Assembly (NCBI GenBank): GCA_027604005.1
Contig: JADGJT010000482.1
Span: forward strand, 1 to 12,275
Direction of reading: 5' to 3'
Origin: Dinochytrium kinnereticum
Taxonomy: Eukaryota; Chytridiomycota; Chytridiomycetes; Chytridiales; Chytridiaceae
DNA length: 12,275 bases
Shown: piece after piece, positions 1 to 8,241 of the stretch
Position numbering within the stretch: position 1 is the stretch's first letter
How the letters are laid out: every line of letters starts with the position of its first letter
Translations under genes and position numbers: made by a program
The notes under the pieces: generated by a model
Databases searched by the model: none
What the model saw: only the letters and a program-made list of their open reading frames with translations
Told to the model about the DNA's origin: nothing

Positions 1-188
1 AGTAAAGTGAGATTGTCGTCAAAAAATCATGTGACCTTCTATGGGGGATTTAACTCTTCCCGACTATTCACTACATAACTATAGAATGATACAAATTGCA
101 TGCATGCAGTAGTATTTCTTTACTGCATTTTACTAATAATAACAACACAAAAGCTTGCAGTGAAGGATGGCCTAAGTTCCTTGATCGT
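1..188. other. Downstream flank of the minus-strand SDR gene, no gene seen
   Basis: These bases lie 3' of the minus-strand dehydrogenase stop codon and should hold its 3' untranslated region. I see no AATAAA on the minus strand, no coding region with recognisable content, and no RNA gene. A GCATGC-type palindromic patch sits near 98-109 and a related GCATGCAG recurs near 333-340 inside an intron. It is probably chance. Confidence 0.5.
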
Positions 189-1552
189 TCACTTGTTCTT
201 CCCGCTGCTGAGCATCGCCTTAGACGCAAAGTGGTCGAAGATCCAGGTTGGCACGATATTCTTGGCCAATATAAGAATATATGCCAGCATTCCAACCACA
301 TAGCGTATTCTTTGAATCAATTACATTAGTACGCATGCAGTCAAAAAGGTATAGATAATGAATAGATGCTTACTCTGGCCTAGGGCGCTCGACAGCGTCC
401 ACGATGCACTTAACCTGCAATAGGAAAGAGTCATAATAATAAAAAATCAAACATGATCAGTTAAACAAAGAGGGGGTGATTGAATTCTTTAAAACCGACA
501 AACTCACCACCTGACCAGGTTTCATCGTGAAAAGGCTCCCACCAACGTCCTCCCTCTTCTCTAGCATATCCTCCAAAAGCTCCTCCCCAACTCCATACGC
601 GCGCTTGACCTCCTCCCCGATGCTTTCAAAGCTGCGCTGAAGAGCCCTCCTCTGCGCCTCCCTCCCCCCAACCACCATACCAGTCGATGCAAAAGCAGGC
701 TCAATGACCACAACCCCAACTCCAAACCTCTTCACCTCAATCCTCACAGCCTCGGTGAGAGCCTTGAAAGCATGCTTGGAGGCGCTGTAGGCTGATAAAC
801 CTGGGCAGATTACGCGACCGGCCACGGAGGCAATGTTGACGATGCGGGGGGTTTGCTTGGGGGTTGATTTGGTGAATTTGCGGAGGGAGGGGAGGAGGGA
901 TCGCATCATTCTTAGACCGCCAAAGTAGTTGACTTCAAAGATGCGCTTGTGAGTGTCTAAGGGGAGCAGCTCGCAAGGGCCGATGTCGGCGATTCCGGCA
1001 TTGTTGATGAGGGCACTGTTGGCACGGGGGGTTAACAATTTACAGGCAGAAGGGACAACAGAGTTATTTGCGGATCTTTATCCAAAGAGAACTCACTAGA
1101 TTCCTTCAGGTACTATCTCCATAACATGTGAAGCAAAAGCAATAACGGATGCATCGTCCGTAACATCGAGTCTCAAAGTAGTCAATCTACCCTTGTACTT
1201 TGCAAGATCCTTGTTGGCAACCTCCTGAAGGTTCTTGCAGCCTGCCACCCAATGCGTTGTTAAGCTCTTTATCTATTCAAAGACGTCCAGCTCTTTACTC
1301 TTTGAAAGAGATGTAGGTCACCCACCACCAAAAAAGCTCGACGCTCCTTTGAAACCCAGGGTCTTTCGCAAACTGAAAGAAAAACGAGAACTCACCGTCA
1401 TCGGTGAAACAACCAGAAACAACATTCAACCCATGCGAAAGCAGCACCAGCGTGGTTTCATAACCGAACCCTGAATCGCAGCCGGTGATGACGACGGTGA
1501 GGCCCTGGAGTGTTGAAAGACGGACGGTGTTTAATGAAAGAAGGTTTCCCAT
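189..1552 (-). CDS. Short-chain dehydrogenase/reductase, retinol/17-beta-hydroxysteroid dehydrogenase-like (SDR9C type), 5 exons
   Basis: Exons on the minus strand: 1552-1396, 1241-1097, 1015-508, 414-374 and 309-189; 972 bases, 323 residues. Introns of 154, 81, 93 and 64 bases have GT-AG ends and phases 1, 2, 0 and 2. The Rossmann nucleotide-binding motif TGCDSGFG is at residues 23-30 and is the signature form of the retinol dehydrogenase/17-beta-HSD branch. NNAG is at 105-108. The catalytic tetrad reads N130, S164, Y177 and K181 (YSASK). A C-terminal RYVVG block followed by a hydrophobic stretch (about 287-307) fits the family's C-terminal helix or a membrane-associated segment. By family, it should oxidise or reduce a hydroxyl/keto group on a lipid-like substrate with NAD(P); the substrate is not predictable. 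The start matches the MGN start of the divergent paralogue. The fold is well supported; the exact subfamily is inferred. Confidence 0.9.
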
Positions 1553-1924
1553 AGTTTCGCTCGTTGTGACTTTGCGTGAAGCCAGGTGTTTGAGGGGGCG
1601 GTTGTTGACAGCGAGAGTTTATGAGTAGTCGCAATGGGAGGCAACCGTGTTTGAGGGCACAGAAAAATATTTCACAGACAAGGCCATTTTACCGGATTTC
1701 TGCCGTTGTGCGCCGTCCTCACGTCTCCGCTCAACCTCCGATACGCCGCTGCTCTCACATCACCAGTCTCCACGACGTTACCATCCCTGGGTTACCTCTG
1801 CTACAACCTGCTCAGAGTATTGGGGATGCGGGTTTACCACAACCACCTGCTCGACATGTAGCGCGTGATGCTGATGGAGTCCCCAAAGCAATGTGACACA
1901 GTACCATACCTTGCTATCGTCGTT
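1553..1924. promoter_or_regulatory. Shared divergent promoter region of the two SDR genes
   Basis: These 372 bases separate the start codons of two head-to-head dehydrogenase paralogues, so both 5' untranslated regions and both promoters must fit here. The only pattern resembling a fungal regulatory element is a G-rich GGGGGCGG patch near 1592-1599, which resembles a GC box or stress-response-type site. I see no TATA box. Two ATGs at 1868 and 1874 lie in frame upstream of the plus-strand gene; an in-frame TAG at 1859-1861 closes that frame further up. Confidence 0.5.
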
Positions 1925-3307
1925 ATGGGCAACGCATTCTCTTCACGGGTTGCTGAGCCAAGGGCCATCGTTATCACTGGCTGCGATTCCGGATTTGGCC
2001 GAGAGACGACACTGAAGCTGTTGGAGAGGCCTGACTTGCATGTTATCTCGGGATGCTACACCGAAAGAGGTGAGGTTTTTTTTCTCAGGTTTTCCGTTGA
2101 TGTTGTCAGTGATCCAACCCTTTTTACATGGTGCTCTGCTCGCTGTTTGAATTGAAAAGGGCGAGAGAGCCTTCAGGATGAGCAGGCTTCTGATCTGGGA
2201 ATGTATAAGGGGAGGTTGACGACGGTGTTGCTTGATGTCACGAAGGAAGAATCCATCTCGACTTTTACAAAAGTTGTGGAGGAGATTGTGCCAGAGGGTA
2301 TCTTGTAAGTTAATATTTTGTTACTTTTATGGAGACGATCACCGCCCGTGCCTTACTCATGCCCTCACCCAATATCACATTTTTTTAGCGCCTTGATTAA
2401 CAACGCAGGCATTCTGGAAGTAGGCCCGTTCGAACTCCTCCCACCCACCCTACACCGTCAAGTGTTTGAAGTAAACTACTTTGGCGCCTCCTCCATGACC
2501 TACTCCCTCCTCCCCTCCCTCCGCCGGCACGCCTCCCGCCTCCCGGTCCCCAGTCTCCTCTCCGTCACCACCCCACCCCGCCCAAGGATCATCAACATCT
2601 CCTCCATGGCCGGTCGCACCATCTGTCCAAGTCTCTCAGCCTACAGCGCCTCCAAGCACGCCTTGAAGGCCCTCACGGAGGCGCTGAGAATCGAGTTGAA
2701 GAGTTTTGGGGTGGATGTGGTCATTGTTGAACCGCTTTTCGCGGGGACGGAGATGGTGAAAGGGATCGCGGGAGGAGTTGAGAGGGTGAAAGGGATCTGG
2801 GAGCGGTGTGGGGAGGAGAGGGTTGGGGCTTATGGTGTTGCGAGAGGATTAGCGGAGGCTATTGTGGGGAGGTGGAGGGATGTGGGTGGGAGCTTTTTTA
2901 CGTTGGGGCCAAAGCAGGTGGTAAGTTGGTTGTTATTTTTAATTGTGTGATGCCGATTTCATATTTGTTTTGGACAATACAGCTAGAGGCATGCCACACT
3001 TTCGTTTTTTCGGCTCATATGTTAGTTTCTCTCTCTCACCTTTTTTTTCTTATCAGGTAAATTGTATCGCTGCTGCCGTTCTGCGTCGAAAACCAGCGTA
3101 AGTGACGTTTTTTCTCTATCATAAAACATTCCATTGAAATTTCTTTTACTTCTCTTTTCTTTTCTGGCTGTTAATAGCACGCGGTATGTTGTTGGAGTGC
3201 TTTCGTATGTCATACTGTTTGCACAATCCATCACGCCGACCTGGTTAGCAGACATTGTGAGTGCACTTGTTGTTCACGCGGATCGGTCAGAGAAGCGGTT
3301 GGGATGA
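1925..3307 (+). CDS. Short-chain dehydrogenase/reductase paralogue (SDR9C type), 5 exons
   Basis: Exons: 1925-2069, 2160-2304, 2389-2920, 3057-3097 and 3178-3307; 993 bases, 330 residues. Introns of 90, 84, 136 and 80 bases are GT-AG, with phases 1, 2, 0 and 2, exactly as in the minus-strand neighbour. Exons 2 (145 bases) and 4 (41 bases) have the same length in both genes. TGCDSGFG lies at residues 18-25, NNAG at 101-104, and the tetrad is N126, S169, Y182, K186. The C-terminal RYVVG block and hydrophobic helix are present. Between the catalytic Asn and Ser it is 9 residues longer than the neighbour, with a proline/serine-rich insert. I chose the ATG at 1925 because it aligns with the neighbour's MGN start; ATGs at 1868 and 1874 would add 17 to 19 residues with no counterpart there. 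It is probably an NAD(P)-dependent lipid/retinoid/steroid-like oxidoreductase. It has all catalytic residues, so it is not a pseudogene. Confidence 0.9.
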
Positions 3308-3345
3308 AGAGGCTGTTACATCTTTGAGCGAGGGCTCAAGTGATA

Positions 3346-3351
3346 AATAAA
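3346..3351 (+). terminator. Candidate polyadenylation signal AATAAA
   Basis: A perfect AATAAA lies 39 bases after the stop codon of the plus-strand SDR gene, a plausible place for a fungal 3'-end signal. No cleavage site can be read from sequence alone. Confidence 0.5.
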
Positions 3352-3360
3352 GGCGAGATG

Positions 3361-3384
3361 GTATGTATGTATGTATGTATGTAT
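3361..3384 (+). repeat. GTAT tetranucleotide microsatellite, six copies
   Basis: Six perfect head-to-tail GTAT units lie just after the AATAAA of the upstream gene. This is a length-variable type of locus that could serve as a strain marker. No function is implied. Confidence 0.95.
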
Positions 3385-3792
3385 CCGTAGAAAGCATGTG
3401 TCCCGCGTAGGAATGCGATGGATGGTGGAGATGGCATGCCATACGCCGTTGCTTGCTGCTTGACACATTTTAAATAATTGAGACAGCCTCTTTTCCTGTT
3501 ATTCTTCTTTGATGAAGGTTTTTGTCTTGTCACACAAACCACTTTTGATTTTTCTCGGCAATCAGCAGCAGCAGAACAGCGGCGACGCTTTACCCAGTAA
3601 ACGGACGGATCTCTCCCACACGCTGGCGTAGAGACGGATAGACAGCGATAGACATAGACAGGCTGGGGAGCAGAGGAACCTCACCACCGAATGCAACAAC
3701 CATAACTATCAACCACACTCTCCAGCCAAGGCATCATCATCATCCTTCCTGCACCCATCACTCTGCATTGCATCTCCCACACAACTTCAGCG

Positions 3793-6700
3793 ATGCATCT
3801 CAACCGCCGCCAGGATGAACCCCCACCCCCAGAAGATTCCACTTCCACAACTAGCAGGCTACTAGAGATCGCAACCTTGACACCCCCGGAATCCCCACCT
3901 CCATCACCACCGCAGGAGACTCTGCCTCCATCCCCACCTCCGACGGAACCTCCAGTGATTGAGGCGCCGCCCCCACCACCGCCTCCGCCTCCGCCAGTGG
4001 TTGAGGCGCCGCCTCCTCAGGATGTGCCGGGAGCTCCGGCTGTGACGCAGGAGCAGACTTTGGGGTCTGGAATTGTGGTTGAGTGAGTATTTATTTTCGT
4101 TGCTGCTTTGTTTTGTGTTTTTTGTTCTCTTTGTTTTTTGGTTGGGAACCTTTTTTTTTTTTTTTACGTTTCCATAGAGTTTCTCCTCGTGTTTATCTGT
4201 TTGTTTGTTTCTGCTTTTTTTGTTGTTGTTTCTCTAGCGCGTTGGTTTCTCTCTTTCTTCTATTTTTTGTGCTTGATCTGCCGCACGCACGATATTCAGT
4301 GGTGGTTCTTGCGTTATCGTTGTTGTTTCGCTGTGTGCTGGTGTTATTTCCTTCACCTTTCGTCAAGGGAAAGACACTTGCACTCTGATTCTTTTGCTTT
4401 GGACGCTATCGGCCACAGGCCAGATGATTGTATCACCATTGTGTCTCCATCCGCCATCCCATCCCACATCCCACATCCCACACTTGCTCACGCGTGTGTG
4501 CTGTCTGCGACAGACGCGTTGACTTGTCCTTCTCTTCTTTCTTCTCGCGCGTGTTTTTTTTTTCTTTCTTTCTTTTCTTTACTCCGCTCACTTCTCTGCT
4601 CCACTGCTCATCTCATCTCATTTGTGCTTCATGCCACACACTAATCATCTCCCCTCACTGACGTGTGATTAACAGAAGCGCTGCACCCCCCTCACCAACG
4701 TCTGGCATCTCGTTATCCTCCCCTGCAGAAGCATCTTCTGTGTCTCCCGCTCCCATCCCACTTCAATCACCCGCTGGTCCCACACCAGGCCTCCCAGCGC
4801 CAAACGGTGGCACAATCGGCAGCGGCTCCTCCTCGCAGGCTGGACCTGCTTCGAATGACGAGCCAAAGATGGCTATTGGGGGAACTGTTGCTGCCATCTT
4901 TGTTGTCGCTGCTGCTGTTATTGGTCTATTTATTCATTATCGACACAGGAGGAGAAGCCGGCAGGATGCGCCGGTTGCTGCAAAGCCTGAGGGTACTTCT
5001 GGAGGTGTTGAGAGACCTGGATCGATGAGTTCAGGATCGGGATATCGGAAGTTTGATCATGAGAGAGGTTCCAGGGCCTCCACTGCGTCGCGTATGTCTT
5101 GGTTTTATTGGGATGGGAAGAAGCAGCCCAATACTGCTTTCACCGTGGCTTCTTCCTCCCCTTCTGTTCCGGGGGATGATGTTCCACCTCTTCCAATGAT
5201 TACGTTCGGCCAGCATCATAACATGCCGCCGCTGCAGGCTGAACGAGGCTACGGGCAGCCTCAGCCAATCATGGCGTTGGATGGGACCATCAATAGCGCT
5301 GGCGTTTTGCCCTCAGAGACTGAGGTGAAATGGATGTCTCAAGCGGATCGTGTGGACCCTGTTGGTATCATGGGTACATACAATGATTCTCAAGAGCCCC
5401 AACCCGAGGTTCCTTACTCTATTCCCGAAAAGCCCTCCCCCACTGAGGGGTATTACCACCAACCCTCGGCTGGATCTCTTCAACGCGCCCAGGCGGTTCG
5501 CGGCGGTAGTGAGATGGCTCATAACAGGGACTCGATTCTTTCCACAGACACAGCCACCCCAATTCTCTTGAGCATGATAGACGCTAACCGAAACGGAAAC
5601 GCGCGGTCTCCGTCGGCTGCTTCAACCGCCAACTCTCCTTCATACCAAGCCCTCCCTCTTCAGCATTATCACAACCCTTGGCCGATGGCCATGGCTCCCA
5701 TCCCCGAAGACCATGTTCTGGCCCCTCCAAATGTTACTGTTACTCAACCTCGTGATGATTCGGATGAGACAGGATCTCTGACCCCCGTTCCTGCTCAAGC
5801 CCCGACGGTTCCAAAGCCTATTTTAAAGCAATCAGGGGTTTCTGAGCAGCAACAGCAGCGAGTACCTATCCGTGTTGGACCGAGACGGCCCAGCTTTGGT
5901 GCACCGCAGACTCCTCCTATTTCTAATCTGCCAGCCGGGATCGGAATGGGTCGATCCGCTGATGGTCCCCCTCGTCATCCCTTCATTGACATGATGGCTT
6001 CATCGCCTTCCCCTCAAGGAATCTCCATGGGGGGTAGCAGCAACGGCAACCCATTTCGACGACCCACTCTTCCCGCTGGATCCATTCCATCAGCATCTTC
6101 TGGTTCCTTATTACCGCCCCTCGTCTCTCCAGGCGGGTCAAACCCTTTCTTCTCTCAGCAAGCTCAGAGTCGGCACTTTACCCCTCCACCCGTTGGGAAC
6201 CCCTTCCGAGAACCGCTTCGAACACCCCCTCTTCCGTCATCCAGGATCGCGCCAAACCCCTTTGTCCTGCCGACGGGTGGGGAGAGGAGGAGATCGGGGG
6301 AGGAGGCGAGGGAGGACGAGGAGAGGCAGTACAAGACGTACCTTTCGACGTTCCCTGCACCCTCACAACAGGCGACCAAGTTTGACCCGTCAAGGATCTC
6401 GATATTGACTGAATCGGAGTACGGGTTCAATGAGACGGGAGAAACGGTCATTGAATCCCCTTCACTCATTCTCAGTGCTCTGAACCAAGTCGTGGAACGA
6501 TCACCCCTCTCTTCAACCCCTCTCTCAACGTCAACCATCACCGAAGACGAAGCCGACGTCCCATACCCACTCCCAACCTCCACCCGTCGTCATGTTCCAC
6601 CCTCTCCAGGTGCAGTCTCTCCGCAAGGTATCCTGCGAATTAAGCCCTTGGACATCCCTTACTCGGCTCCCGTGAGAGTGATCTCACCACTTGCTCCTAC

Positions 6701-6902
6701 TCCGACGCCATCCAGCGTGTCGACCACGGCGTCGACCTCTGCGGCGTATTTCACGGCTTCGGAGAATGGAGAGGAGGAAATGGAGGAGGAGGGTGAGAAG
6801 GCGTTGAATGCTTTTGTGGAGGAGTTGTATTCGGGGGGTGGGAGTGTTGATGAGGCGTTGAGGGAGTTGGCGACCACGTCGAGTGGGTTTGGGGGGAGGT
6901 AG
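3793..6902 (+). CDS. Single-pass membrane protein with proline-rich ectodomain and NPF-motif cytoplasmic tail, 2 exons
   Basis: Exons 3793-4082 and 4676-6902 join in phase 2 (GTGAGT donor, AACAG acceptor) to give 838 residues. I do not recognise the family. Residues 1-160 are rich in Pro, Ser and Glu, with a run of ten prolines at 59-68 and a duplicated IEAPPP/VEAPPP unit. A transmembrane helix spans about 162-184 and is followed at once by basic residues (HYRHRRRSR), so the tail should face the cytosol. The tail of about 650 residues is low in predicted order, rich in Ser/Pro, and has four NPF motifs beginning at 555, 586, 605 and 624. The C-terminus (about 793-833) is acidic and helical-looking (EEEMEEEGEKALNAFVEELY). 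No N-terminal signal peptide follows the ATG; the RRQDE start resembles a mature secreted N-terminus, so an upstream exon is possible. A role as a surface sensor or endocytic cargo is inference only. Confidence 0.8.
4083..4675 (+). other. Large 593-base T-rich intron of the membrane-protein gene
   Basis: The donor GTGAGT (4083-4088) and acceptor AACAG (ending 4675) join the proline-rich first exon to the membrane-spanning second exon without a frame break. The intron is much longer than most others here and very T-rich on the coding strand, including a T run near 4151-4165. CATCCCA-type units repeat around 4454-4481. A branch-point-like CTAAT lies near 4641. Open frames across it give phenylalanine-rich translations caused by the T runs, and I regard them as artefacts. 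Confidence 0.75.
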
Positions 6903-7497
6903 TTCTTTTTTTTTTATTCGAGTGAATGGGCTCTTTTCCACCCTCCCCCCCCCCCCGCTGTCTTATCTTCCCTTTTGTTGCATTTCGTTTTGTTTTTTGT
7001 TCGTTTTGTTCTTGCTTTCCCACGAAGTCTGAAGAAAAAGAATGGGAATTCTCTCGCACTCAATATCCTATCCGCACCCAACATTGTTTTGCATTTGGTC
7101 TGTTTTTCTTTTTCTTTTTTCTATATGTTTTTTCTCTCTTCTTTTTGTAAAAATGCATTCTTAGCTGGTCTAATCCTTTCCCGTTTGTTTTTCTTTTTCT
7201 TTTTTCTTTTCTTCTCTGCTTTTACTTTCAACCATTATTCTGGCGTCCAACGTTTCTGATTTCCTCTTTCCTTTTCTGTTGTTGTGTTTCGATGGTGTTG
7301 AGTTTGCCGTGTTATTCCCCCATGCTCCTTTTTCTTTCTTTTTTTTTATGTCATTTTCCTGCTGTTTCGTTTCTCGCCATGATTTCGGTTTCCGGTTCAA
7401 TATTATTATTTCTTTCTGTTTTTTTTGAAGTAGGGTTCCTACTTTTTGCCTCGCGTCTTTTTCAGTGACTGTTTGTTTTTGTGGTTTGATTATCTGA

Positions 7498-7526
7498 TTT
7501 TTTTTTGTTTTTTTTTGGGGGGGGGG
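7498..7526 (+). repeat. Homopolymer block T9-G-T9-G10
   Basis: Two runs of nine T separated by one G are followed directly by ten G. It is a low-complexity junction within the T-rich 3' region. The run lengths could be affected by sequencing error. Confidence 0.85.
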
Positions 7527-8208
7527 ACTACTATGTCTTTTGAGGATGCCATCGAGTTTCTTCTGTTAATTCTTTGTTTGTTTGTTTGTTATTGTGAATG
7601 ACGAATAGAAAAAATGTGGTTATTTCAGACTTTGTTTTGTTCTGATTTGTTGCTGTGGTGTGTGCCCTGGTGTCATGGAGTGGAAGTGAGGAGGATTCTT
7701 GAAATGTGTGCTGAATGAAATGCTCATGAGGGGATTCATGAACTTCTTTGACGAAGGGTTTGCTACGTTAAACGTTTTTTTCCTCTTTCTTTCGGTAGAT
7801 TAAAGGAAGGAGGTGTGACCCCCTTTAGGAATGTTACTTCCCAAACGCTAGGATATCATCCGTTCAGATAACCAACCCACCGATCCCTTTGCAAAAAACA
7901 ACTGAACTAAACAAAAACAAACGGGATCAAAACAAAGAGAGAAAACTAAAAGCATGAAAAAAGAAATGTACACGCAATACCACTTCGGACACGCACGCAC
8001 AGGTACTTTTTTTTTGTTTTGTCATTCATGGTTTTTTCTTTCGTTTGGGAGACAAAAGGTCAAATCAAAGTCGATCTCGCTGATTCCGTGATGTTTCTGC
8101 ATTTTTGAAATGGGTATATTGGGTGCATGTAATGAGTGTCGTCAAAAACGCAACCTCCGGCTCCTTACACGATGATGGTAAAAACAGTGTACGAACGAAT
8201 CGAGGGAC

Positions 8209-8230
8209 GGAATGCCTTCTCCGGCATTCC
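8209..8230. repeat. Perfect 8-bp inverted repeat with 6-base loop
   Basis: GGAATGCC at 8209-8216 and GGCATTCC at 8223-8230 are perfect reverse complements around a TTCTCC loop. In the minus-strand transcript the hairpin begins 11 bases after the stop codon of the OTU gene, so it would sit at the very start of the 3' untranslated region. Confidence 0.8.
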
Positions 8231-8241
8231 CTTCTAAGCCC

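Larger units (their letters stand above)
3308..3792 (+). other. 3' end of SDR gene and 5' region of the membrane-protein gene
   Basis: This 485-base gap carries the polyadenylation signal of the upstream SDR gene, a GTAT microsatellite, and the probable promoter and leader of the next gene. Within the leader, a four-codon upstream reading frame (MQQP, stop) lies at 3691-3705. A CAG-repeat-like patch (3564-3573) sits in a small open frame starting at ATG 3512. I see no TATA box. Confidence 0.5.
6903..8241. other. Convergent 3' intergenic region, T-rich, no gene seen
   Basis: About 1.3 kb between two converging stop codons. The first part (6903-7560) is strongly pyrimidine-biased on the plus strand, with a C12 run at 6945-6956 and a T9-G-T9-G10 block at 7498-7526. 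The second part is mixed. I find no coding content, no RNA gene, and no clear AATAAA on either strand. It should hold the 3' untranslated regions of the membrane-protein gene (plus) and the OTU gene (minus). Confidence 0.6.

Noticed and set aside
189..3307. SDR genes as pseudogenes with broken frames
   Set aside because: The apparent breaks are introns with good GT-AG ends; splicing restores full-length proteins with all catalytic residues.
4083..4661. Open frames of up to 178 codons with phenylalanine-rich, membrane-like translations
   Set aside because: They lie in the T-rich intron between the two exons of the membrane-protein gene; runs of T code for Phe and imitate membrane helices.
6945..6956. 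C12 run as a regulatory element
   Set aside because: Simple homopolymer just after a stop codon; no further structure and prone to sequencing error.
6164..7059. Minus-strand frames across the end of the membrane-protein gene
   Set aside because: They are antisense shadows of a well-supported plus-strand exon plus the C-rich/T-rich 3' region, with no family features.
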